Source of the DNA: Nitrospinota bacterium
GTDB taxonomy: Bacteria; Tectomicrobia; Entotheonellia; J063
NCBI GenBank assembly: GCA_003696125.1
Contig: RFHZ01000490.1
Location: forward strand, 1 to 11,135
Direction: 5' to 3'
DNA: 11,135 bases
Of the stretch, positions 5,213 to 11,135 are shown one piece after another. A program made the position numbers and the translations under genes. Within the stretch, counting starts at the first letter, position 1; the number at the start of each line of letters is the position of its first letter. The notes beneath the pieces were generated by a model. The model saw only the letters and a program-made list of their open reading frames with translations, was not told the DNA's origin and did no database searches.

Positions 5213-6967
5213 TTACCCCTGTAGCGCGCTTACCTCGGTGGGAAGCGCTTTCAGAAAGTCGGCCTTAATGGTGTACACCTGCCCCGCCGCATCCCTGGCA
5301 TACCGGTACTCCTGATTCTCCAAAGACTTGCCCACGGTGAGGGTGGCCAGCTCTTTCCCCTCCTTGTCCCACAGGGTGATCTTCACCGCAGGGGTATCAA
5401 AGCCGTAATCGGCAGCAGAAGAGGAGGGGGCGACTTTCTCGACAAACGAGAGATTGCGGATCTTGTAGAGAAGGCTACTCACCTTCCAGTAGGTGGAAGA
5501 AGCGGCTTCTGGCTCGACAACTCTCCATTTGCCCTTCTCTTTTTCCAGAACCAGCGTTTTCTCCGGATAGGTCAACCGGAACCTGGCCACCTGGTCGGTC
5601 TCAAAGCTCAGGATCCGTTTGTCTTGCAGGTCGGCAGCACTCTTGGACAGGGCGGTCACATCCTTTTCCCGCAACAGGATCACATTACCCTGTGTCTCTA
5701 CCCGGGCATAGCTCCCCTCCTTCCCCTCGGCTTTCTTCCCGATCAGGAGGGTAAGCGGTTTCTCCTGATCCTTAGCCCAGAGACGGATACGCCGGACCGG
5801 GGTGTCGAGCCCGTACGCGGCCAGGTCTGGAGCCGCTTCGGTGATGAACTCCTTGACCTTGAGCCCGTACAGGTCCCAGAGCAGGTTATTGATCTTGTCC
5901 TTGTCTGCCCGGGCCACAAAGGGCTGGGTCAGCTCCCACCTCTCCTCCCCCTTTTTCTCGACCACCACCGTCTCCTGGTCCGAGGCCAGCTCCAGTTTGG
6001 TAATCTTCTCCTTATCAAAGACGAGTACGGTGCGGTCACGCCAGTCGTCTACCCGCTCAGGGATAGATTCCGGGAGCCGGGGTTCCACGAAAAAGACGGG
6101 AGATTTTTCCTCTCTCTTGGCATAGACCCATCCCTTTTCCTGGTCCTTCTTCCCGAACAGGAGCGTCTTTTGGGCCTTGTCTTCCCCCAGGAACAGGGTC
6201 ACCCGCTTCTCGGCCGGCTGGAGAGCATACGGGGTCAGATCGGCCGGTTCTTCTTCCACAAAGGCCTTGACCTTGGCGCTACGCAACAGATCGAGGAAGG
6301 CACGGATCTTCCTGCCATCTGCTTTGGCCGTGAGGGGCGAGATGATCTGCCAGTCCTCTCCTTGCTGTTCCACAGTCAGGTGAAGAGACGGGGTGGCAAT
6401 TTCGATCCTGGTTACCCGATCCGTGGCCCAGGAGATCACCGTCTTGTCTCGCAGATCAAAGAGGCTTTTGTCGATCCCTTCCTTCAGGAAGTTGCTGATC
6501 AGAAAGAGGCCCGGCTCCTCTTTGCGCATGGCGTAATAGCCGGTCCGGGTCGGGTTCTGCATGCCGACGAGGAGGGTTTCACTTGTCTGGTTATCCGCAA
6601 GCAGGGTGAGGCTCAAAGACGGGTTTTTCAGGCCAAAGGCTTCCAGATCCGGGTTTTTCTCCTCCAGCATGCGCTCGCGGGTGGCCCCCAATACGGTCGA
6701 GAGGAGCTGGTCGTTGGCCTGATAGTCCCCTTCGGCCTGCACCGGTTCGGCAATACGCCAGGTCTTATCCTGCCTGACCACCCGGATCGACTCCTCACCC
6801 CTGGTCAGGATGAAGCCGGTGACCTCTTCTTTCTGCAGGTGAAAGATCTTTTCTGCCTCTGCCTTGGCCTTTTCGCGTTCTGCTCCCCTTTTGATCTCGT
6901 AATAGTAGTAGAAGGCCCCTAATACGAGGAGAACCAGCAGGAAGATACCCGTCTTCTTCACACTCAT
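5213..6967 (-). CDS. DUF4340 protein with four tandem repeats and an N-terminal membrane anchor
   Basis: This 584-residue protein has one N-terminal hydrophobic helix (about 8-23, ending FYYYYE), a short charged linker, and four copies of a beta-rich module. The copies are marked by W70, W206, W344 and W481 (W-x-x-x-x-P; spacing 136, 138 and 137), by YGL/YGF-type motifs near 111, 248, 385 and 521, and by G-K-type strands ending in YA near 145, 282, 420 and 557. DUF4340 proteins are often encoded beside ABC-type transport or gliding-type genes, but none is in this window. The module face is probably periplasmic. Start ATG 6967 is preferred because the GTG at 6979 abuts AGGAGG with no spacing. 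A half copy of the palindromic element begins about 20 nt upstream. It is downstream of the hydratase on the same strand (103-nt gap). Function unknown. Confidence 0.85.
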   Translation of the reverse strand: MSVKKTGIFLLVLLVLGAFYYYYEIKRGAEREKAKAEAEKIFHLQKEEVTGFILTRGEESIRVVRQDKTWRIAEPVQAEGDYQANDQLLSTVLGATRERMLEEKNPDLEAFGLKNPSLSLTLLADNQTSETLLVGMQNPTRTGYYAMRKEEPGLFLISNFLKEGIDKSLFDLRDKTVISWATDRVTRIEIATPSLHLTVEQQGEDWQIISPLTAKADGRKIRAFLDLLRSAKVKAFVEEEPADLTPYALQPAEKRVTLFLGEDKAQKTLLFGKKDQEKGWVYAKREEKSPVFFVEPRLPESIPERVDDWRDRTVLVFDKEKITKLELASDQETVVVEKKGEERWELTQPFVARADKDKINNLLWDLYGLKVKEFITEAAPDLAAYGLDTPVRRIRLWAKDQEKPLTLLIGKKAEGKEGSYARVETQGNVILLREKDVTALSKSAADLQDKRILSFETDQVARFRLTYPEKTLVLEKEKGKWRVVEPEAASSTYWKVSSLLYKIRNLSFVEKVAPSSSAADYGFDTPAVKITLWDKEGKELATLTVGKSLENQEYRYARDAAGQVYTIKADFLKALPTEVSALQG

Positions 6968-6987
6968 CTCGTCATCCACCCTCCTCT

Positions 6988-7046
6988 AAGTGACTTGACC
7001 ATGTTTTTGCATTTTACCGCAGAGAACGCTGAGGTCGCAGAGGATA
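6988..7046. repeat. Half copy of the palindromic element
   Basis: This stretch aligns with the left half of the element at 3088-3149: shared blocks are ACTTGAC, ATGTT, TTTTACCGCAGAG, ACGC, GAGGTCGCAGAGGATA, with a few substitutions and a 2-3 base gap. No right arm or matching inverted end follows, so it is a solo half, either a decayed element or a distinct short form. As in the other copy, its outer end runs into the AGAGG-type ribosome-binding stretch of a minus-strand gene. Confidence 0.75.
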
Positions 7047-7070
7047 CAGGTTGTGGTAAAGCCCCTCAGT

Positions 7071-7862
7071 TTACCGTCCCTTAAACTCCGCCTTTCGCTT
7101 TTCCAGAAAGGCGGTGGTTCCCTCGCGCATATCCTCGGTGGTGCAGACCAGCCCAAAGAGGCTGGCTTCCAGGTGGAGTCCTTCTTCCAACGTGGTATTC
7201 AACCCATGATTCACCGCTTCCAGAGCCAGTTGCAGGGCCACAGGGGCTTTGGAGAGGAGGAGCCTGGCCAGCGATTCTGCCGTAGACATAAGCTCCTCTG
7301 GTTTGGTCACCCTGTTCACCAGGCCGATACGGTACGCTTCCTGGGCATCGATCATCTCCCCGGTCAGGATCAGCTCCAGCGCTTTTCCCTTCCCCACCAG
7401 GCGGGGGAGTCGCTGCGTGCCGCCAAAGCCGGGGAAGAGGCCGAGATTGATCTCTGGTTGCCCGATACGCGCCTTTTCCGAGGCGATACGGAGATGGCAG
7501 GCCATGGCCAGCTCACACCCTCCTCCCAGGGCAAAACCGTTTATCGCTGCGATAACCGGTTTACGGGAGTGTTCGATCAGGAGCAGGAGTCGATGTCCCT
7601 GTTCGGCAAACGCCTTTCCCGTGGCCGCATCACCGGCGGCCAGTTCCTTGAGGGTATTGATGTCTGCACCGGAGACAAAGGAGCGGTCTCCGCTTCCGGT
7701 CAGGATCGCCACCCCCACCCCGGGGGCCTCCTGGATCGACCAGAAGATCTGGTACAGCTCCTCTACCGTTTCCCGGTTTAAGGCGTTCAGGACCTGAGGG
7801 CGATTGATCGTCACATAGCCGATGCGGTCTTTGACTTCATAGATCACGTTTTGATAGGCCAT
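7071..7862 (-). CDS. Enoyl-CoA hydratase (crotonase family)
   Basis: A 263-residue crotonase, the usual length, predicted to add water across the double bond of a 2-enoyl-CoA in the cytoplasm. Key signatures are NRPQVLNAL (20-28), SGADI (64-68) for the oxyanion hole, GFALGGGCELAMACH (109-123) and QPEINLGLFPGFGGTQRLPR (135-154). Both catalytic glutamates of true hydratases are present, E117 in GGGCE and E137 in PEI, with the same 20-residue spacing as E144/E164 of rat crotonase. This argues for real hydratase activity, although isomerase or other CoA substrates remain possible. The ATG at 7862 is preceded by AAGGAGAGG; the reading frame stays open upstream but matches no family sequence. No other fatty-acid oxidation gene is visible. 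Confidence 0.9.
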   Translation of the reverse strand: MAYQNVIYEVKDRIGYVTINRPQVLNALNRETVEELYQIFWSIQEAPGVGVAILTGSGDRSFVSGADINTLKELAAGDAATGKAFAEQGHRLLLLIEHSRKPVIAAINGFALGGGCELAMACHLRIASEKARIGQPEINLGLFPGFGGTQRLPRLVGKGKALELILTGEMIDAQEAYRIGLVNRVTKPEELMSTAESLARLLLSKAPVALQLALEAVNHGLNTTLEEGLHLEASLFGLVCTTEDMREGTTAFLEKRKAEFKGR

Positions 7863-7892
7863 CGCTCTTATCCTCTCCTTGGGGTTGATTCT

Positions 7893-7937
7893 CGCAGCAG
7901 GGAAGCAGTATCTCCTGTAGAATACCTCTCTGCTGCG
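7893..7937 (-). promoter_or_regulatory. Hairpin in the leader of the enoyl-CoA hydratase gene
   Basis: CGCAGCAG (7893-7900) and CTGCTGCG (7930-7937) are a perfect 8-bp inverted repeat, extended by a G-T pair and two further pairs, with GTAT/ATAC pairing possible inside. It lies between the predicted minus-strand promoter and the ribosome-binding site, so it would be in the 5' leader or could be an operator. Which one is unknown. Confidence 0.35.
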
Positions 7938-7963
7938 CCTCAGCGCACCACCTCTCCCTGTTG

Positions 7964-7992
7964 GATATAACACAAACCGGCTGGGGATGCAA
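7964..7992 (-). promoter_or_regulatory. Putative promoter for the enoyl-CoA hydratase gene
   Basis: On the minus strand, TTGCAT (7992-7987), a 17-nt spacer and TATATC (7969-7964) preceded by TGT form a plausible extended -10 promoter. The -35 is weak (TTG only). The predicted start near 7957 gives a leader of about 95 nt. Confidence 0.4.
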
Positions 7993-8005
7993 GCCCATAG
8001 GCGTC

Positions 8006-8034
8006 TTGACCTGGGACGACAGGTTTGCTACGTT
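8006..8034 (+). promoter_or_regulatory. Putative promoter for folP
   Basis: TTGACC (8006-8011, 5 of 6) and TACGTT (8029-8034) are separated by 17 nt, with TGC directly before the -10. The layout matches the promoter at 4255-4283. A start near 8041 gives a leader of about 30 nt with GAGGAGGGG before the ATG. Confidence 0.45.
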
Positions 8035-8071
8035 GAGGAGGCGGGTGAAAGAACAGAGAGGAGGGGTTCGC

Positions 8072-8899
8072 ATGGCTATCGACTGCAGGCAGGAAACGAA
8101 GATCATGGGCATCTTAAACGTTACGCCCGACTCCTTTTATGACGGTGGGAAGTATCAGGACCCTGAGCAGGCCGTAGCGCATGGACTGGCCCTGGCCGCC
8201 GCAGGGGCGGATATCATCGATATCGGTGGGGAATCGACGCGTCCTGGTGCTCACTATATCGATGAAGAGGAGGAGTTACGACGCGTCATGCCGGTGATCG
8301 AGCGTCTCGTCGATCAGGTGCAGGTGCCGCTGAGTGTGGATACCCGCAAGGCAGGGGTGGCCCGGCGGGCCATTGCCGCCGGGGTGCAGATCGTTAACGA
8401 CGTTTCTGCCCTGCGCAGCGATCCCCGGCTCGCTCCCCTCATCGCCGAAAGCGGGGTCTCTGTGGTGTTGATGCACATGCAGGGCGACCCGCTCACCATG
8501 CAGCAAAACCCGACCTATACCGATGTGGTAGAGGAGATCCTGGCCTTCTTCCGGGAGCGGATCGCCTATGCCCTTGCCCAGGGCATCTCCCCGGAGCAGA
8601 TCATCATCGACCCGGGGATCGGGTTTGGCAAACGCCTGGTCCACAACCTGGAGATCCTGCGTCATCTCCCCCGCTTTCGCCAGCTCGGCTTTCCCGTCAT
8701 GCTCGGCCATTCTCGCAAGGGATTCATGTACAAGGCGCTGGGACTCCCCCCTGCTGAGCGGCTGGCTCCCACCATCGCCATTGCCGTCCTGGCCATGCTC
8801 CAGGGGGTGAACATCCTGCGGGTACATGATGTCAAAGAGATGGTCCAGGCCCGCAACATGATAGCCATGATCCTCGATCCTGGCAGGCGTCCCCGGTGA
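8072..8899 (+). CDS. folP: Dihydropteroate synthase
   Basis: A 275-residue cytoplasmic enzyme of folate synthesis that joins p-aminobenzoate to 6-hydroxymethyl-dihydropterin pyrophosphate. All hallmark segments appear in order: MGILNVTPDSFYDGG near the N-terminus, ADIIDIGGESTRPGA, PLSVDTRKA, IVNDVSAL, VVLMHMQGDP, IIIDPGIGFGK, MLGHSRKGFM and RVHDV near the end. These cover the pyrophosphate loop, the pterin pocket and the pABA/sulfonamide site (S-R-K). The length is normal and no key residue is missing. Start ATG 8072 has GAGGAGGGG with about 5 nt spacing; the frame is open further upstream but that part is promoter. No other folate gene is adjacent; it is divergent from the hydratase and its stop is 6 nt from the convergent stop of the PLP enzyme. 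Confidence 0.97.
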   Translation: MAIDCRQETKIMGILNVTPDSFYDGGKYQDPEQAVAHGLALAAAGADIIDIGGESTRPGAHYIDEEEELRRVMPVIERLVDQVQVPLSVDTRKAGVARRAIAAGVQIVNDVSALRSDPRLAPLIAESGVSVVLMHMQGDPLTMQQNPTYTDVVEEILAFFRERIAYALAQGISPEQIIIDPGIGFGKRLVHNLEILRHLPRFRQLGFPVMLGHSRKGFMYKALGLPPAERLAPTIAIAVLAMLQGVNILRVHDVKEMVQARNMIAMILDPGRRPR

Positions 8900-8905
8900 G
8901 GGCTG

Positions 8906-10078
8906 TCAGGCACCTGCCGCCAGGATGCTCTTCAGGCGTTCGGCAATCACCTGCTCTTCCCCCTCGTTCAGGGTCTGTACATTCACGGCAAAGGTGTCCG
9001 GACCATCCTCCTCGTACATGCGTACCCAGATCGGGGGATTGCCCGCAGCCAGGGTCTCCAGAATGGTGGCCGCATCTTTTCCCACCACGGACTGGTCAAC
9101 GGTGATCCGCAGGCCGTAGGAGGGACCGACCGGCGGGGCAGTGGGCAGCGAAACCTTCACCCCCGGCAGATCCTGCACCGCCTGCGCGATCACCTGCATC
9201 TTGTCCCTGAGGACACGCAGGCGTTCCTCATGATCGATGGAGAACCAGAGTCGCAGGGCAGCAACCACTCCGATAACCTCTTGCCGGTCGACCTTGAGGG
9301 GACGGCCAAACGGGGTGGGGAGTCCCTGCTGGTTGGCCAGCTCAAAACCGATAAATCCCTGGGCCACTGCCGCCTGCACCAGCTCCCTCTTCCCGGTAAC
9401 GATGCCGGTGGAGTGGGGGGCGCCGAAGTACTTTGCTCCAAAGCAGACCAGATCGCCACTCTGGGCCATGGCGCGGAAATAGTCGAGCGGATAGATCTGG
9501 GAAGCGGCATCCACGATGAGGGGGAGTCCCTTGCGGTGGGCGATCTCCCGCACCTGTTCCAGGGAAAGGATGTTGGATCCCCAATCCGGCTTCTGATAAT
9601 AGGCTATCGCCGCTGTCTGGGGTCCGATCCCCTTTTCCATTTGCTCCACCGTGCAACCGGTCTCATCCCCGACCGCAACCAGTTTTCCGCCGGGGATGGT
9701 GAGACAGCGGGCGTACTTGTACTGTTGCGCCTTCTGGAACACGATCTCATCCTTCATGCCGGTGGTGTCGGGCAGGCGCCCGATCTTCTCCGGGTCGGTA
9801 CCGGCAATACAGGCCGCCGCGCTGAGGGCCAGTGCTGCCGCACAGCCTGAGGTGACGTACGCCGCTTCGGTGCCCAGGACCTGGGCGATGAACTCCCCTG
9901 ACTTGGCCAGCAACTCCTCCATCTCCACATAGGCGTGGTTGGCCTGCTCCATGGCGGCGAGCACTTCAGGAGCGAGAACCGAACCGCCCAGCAGGGTCTG
10001 GTTGCCCCGTGCATTGATGCCGATGCGGACCCCGAGTTCTTCGTAGAGATTGCCGGCAACACTCTGACTTTGGGCCAT
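8906..10078 (-). CDS. SelA/DgaE-fold PLP-dependent enzyme
   Basis: A 390-residue fold-type I PLP enzyme of the group often labelled 'selenium transferase' or 'aminotransferase class V'. Visible elements are YEELGVRIGINARGNQTLLG (12-31), TSGCAAALALSAAA (76-89) for the cofactor phosphate, LIVDAASQIYPL (187-198) with D190 for the pyridine nitrogen, and K216 in CFGAKYFGAP as the Schiff-base lysine. True SelA is about 450-470 residues with an N-terminal tRNA-binding domain that is missing here. Relatives of this length include DgaE-type ammonia-lyases of sugar-amine catabolism, so elimination or lyase chemistry on a small amino acid or sugar acid is more likely. ATG 10078 is preferred to ATG 10084, which abuts AGGAAG. 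It follows the Gfo/Idh/MocA gene by 55 nt on the same strand, suggesting one catabolic operon. Confidence 0.8.
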   Translation of the reverse strand: MAQSQSVAGNLYEELGVRIGINARGNQTLLGGSVLAPEVLAAMEQANHAYVEMEELLAKSGEFIAQVLGTEAAYVTSGCAAALALSAAACIAGTDPEKIGRLPDTTGMKDEIVFQKAQQYKYARCLTIPGGKLVAVGDETGCTVEQMEKGIGPQTAAIAYYQKPDWGSNILSLEQVREIAHRKGLPLIVDAASQIYPLDYFRAMAQSGDLVCFGAKYFGAPHSTGIVTGKRELVQAAVAQGFIGFELANQQGLPTPFGRPLKVDRQEVIGVVAALRLWFSIDHEERLRVLRDKMQVIAQAVQDLPGVKVSLPTAPPVGPSYGLRITVDQSVVGKDAATILETLAAGNPPIWVRMYEEDGPDTFAVNVQTLNEGEEQVIAERLKSILAAGA

Positions 10079-10133
10079 GGTCATCTTCCTGACTCCTTAC
10101 GCTAGGGGTTGACACTATCCTGGAAGAAAGCCG

Positions 10134-11135
10134 TTACGAGAGATCGGTTAAAGGGAGGGACACCATCTGTCCGGACCGGGCACTGCGATGCACCGCTTCG
10201 GTGAACTCCATATACTTCACTCCATCTGCAAAGGTGGTGAGACGGATCGGTTCCTGTCCCCGGATGGCACCGACAAACTCCTCTTCGACCCGCCATCTTC
10301 CCGCCTTTTCCGGGGCGATGGAGATCTCCTGCAGCTCCGTATCCCCTTTTTGCGCTCCCCACAGCTTATCCGTGCTGCGCTCGTAGTACAGCGTTCCCTG
10401 GCTGCCGAAGAGCCAGATACCAGAATCAGGAGCCAGACCGCACACGGCACTGAAGGTCAGGGTTGCCTGGGCTCCGATCTCCATCTGGGCGATGATATCG
10501 ACATGGTCGGGCACATCGACCGCAACCATGGCACCGGTAGCCGGGTCTCGACGCTGTGGGATCAGGATGCGGGTCTGGGCAAAGACCCGGGAAGCAGGTC
10601 CTACCCAGCGCATGAGCGCCTCGTACCAGATGCCCATGCTGAGGATGTTGAGCCCGCTCAGGTCCTGTCGCTGTCGCCAGTGGATAGGAGCATCCGGGTC
10701 GGCAAACTCTCCGCTGACCCCGCGCACGGTAATGGCGTAGAGGTCTCCCAGGTACCCGTCCGCGAGCAGGTCTTTTACCGTCTGATCGACGCGCAGGGTG
10801 AAGGGGGAGGGGACGATCTGGGTTACCAGTTCGGGATGCTCCTGGGCTTTGCGCAGCATGGTATGCGCTTCTGCTGCATTGCGCGCCATGCGGGCTTCAC
10901 ACATCACATGCTTGCCCGCATCCAGGGCGGCGCAGGTGACCTCGCAGTGCATGTAGGGCCAGGTCCCGATGACGATGGCATTGGTATCGTCTGCCGCCAC
11001 CAGCTCCCGCCAGTCTTCATAGATCTTGGGGATGTGAAACTCGTCTGCCACCCGCTGCGAGGATTCCCGGCTCCGGTTACACACGCTGACGATTTCTACC
11101 CCTTCTATGGCCTGCAGACCAGGAATATGCCTGAC
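10134..11135 (-). CDS. Gfo/Idh/MocA-fold protein, 5' end outside window, catalytic positions altered
   Basis: The reading frame is open to the right edge, so 333 C-terminal residues are visible and the N-terminal GxGxxG nucleotide loop is beyond the window. The visible part has the Rossmann continuation (EIVSVCNRS, AIVIGTWPYMHCEV, ALDAGKHVMCEA) and the C-terminal alpha/beta domain ending FADGVKYMEFTEAVHRSARSG. Active family members use NAD(P) to oxidise or reduce sugars and related compounds, with a Lys in E-K-P and a D-x-G-x-H-x-x-D motif. Here E-K-P reads E-A-R (visible residues 80-82), and the second motif reads S166-M-G-I-W170-Y-E-A173, so Lys, Asp and His are all replaced. It may belong to a subfamily with different chemistry or a non-catalytic role. 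It lies upstream of the SelA-fold enzyme in the same direction. Confidence 0.85.
   Translation of the reverse strand, partial: VRHIPGLQAIEGVEIVSVCNRSRESSQRVADEFHIPKIYEDWRELVAADDTNAIVIGTWPYMHCEVTCAALDAGKHVMCEARMARNAAEAHTMLRKAQEHPELVTQIVPSPFTLRVDQTVKDLLADGYLGDLYAITVRGVSGEFADPDAPIHWRQRQDLSGLNILSMGIWYEALMRWVGPASRVFAQTRILIPQRRDPATGAMVAVDVPDHVDIIAQMEIGAQATLTFSAVCGLAPDSGIWLFGSQGTLYYERSTDKLWGAQKGDTELQEISIAPEKAGRWRVEEEFVGAIRGQEPIRLTTFADGVKYMEFTEAVHRSARSGQMVSLPLTDLS

Noticed and set aside
5624-6922. Plus-strand open frame of 432 codons
   Set aside because: It is antisense to the DUF4340 gene, which shows a regular four-fold protein repeat that a chance frame would not.
8906-10078. True selenocysteine synthase selA
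   Set aside because: About 60-80 residues shorter than SelA with the N-terminal tRNA-binding domain missing; the sequence fits the DgaE-like branch better.
10109-10114. TTGACA as a plus-strand promoter between the last two genes
   Set aside because: The position 17 nt downstream has no -10 match and there is no plus-strand gene to serve.

Overview
The window looks like chromosomal DNA of a diderm, probably uncultured bacterium. Evidence for this is two lipoprotein signal peptides, a patatin-like lipoprotein, a DUF4340 protein, a crotonase, folP, a URO-D-fold protein, a SelA-fold PLP enzyme and a Gfo/Idh/MocA-fold protein. This mix, the mid-50s GC (estimated by eye) and the dispersed 'ACCGCAGAG' type palindromes recall Desulfobacterota, NC10 or Tectomicrobia-like genomes. 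The phylum is inference and is not shown by the sequence. The code is standard: TGA ends at least four genes here, which matters for the central finding.

Layout. (1) 1-234: a tandem array with a 65-bp higher-order unit that runs off the left edge and supplies the stop codon of the first gene. (2) 225-3077, minus strand: a short PEGA-like protein, a patatin-like lipoprotein overlapping it by 4 nt, then a URO-D-fold protein. (3) 3089-3234: a palindromic, MITE-like element with inverted ends. A half copy lies at 6988-7046. Each copy abuts the ribosome-binding region of a minus-strand gene. (4) 3388-5211, plus strand: a well-formed promoter, a C_GCAxxG_C_C redox protein with an in-frame TGA, then a second promoter with a four-helix membrane protein and an EF-hand lipoprotein. 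(5) 5213-7862, minus strand: a four-repeat DUF4340 membrane-anchored protein and an enoyl-CoA hydratase. (6) 8072-8899, plus strand: folP, divergent from the hydratase with promoters visible both ways. (7) 8906 to the right edge, minus strand: a Gfo/Idh/MocA-fold protein (5' end outside the window) and a SelA/DgaE-fold PLP enzyme, probably one transcription unit.

The most interesting observation is that the C_GCAxxG_C_C protein at 3513-4022 is very probably a selenoprotein. Its TGA (3591-3593) falls where the family has its first invariant Cys. A perfect 8-bp stem with a GCTT loop follows, and the loop G lies 18 nt after the TGA, as expected for a bacterial SECIS. Promoter, ribosome-binding site and family-like sequence are intact on both sides, which argues against a pseudogene. 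The SelA-fold enzyme in the window is not expected to be the true selenocysteine synthase, so the Sec machinery would have to be elsewhere in the genome.
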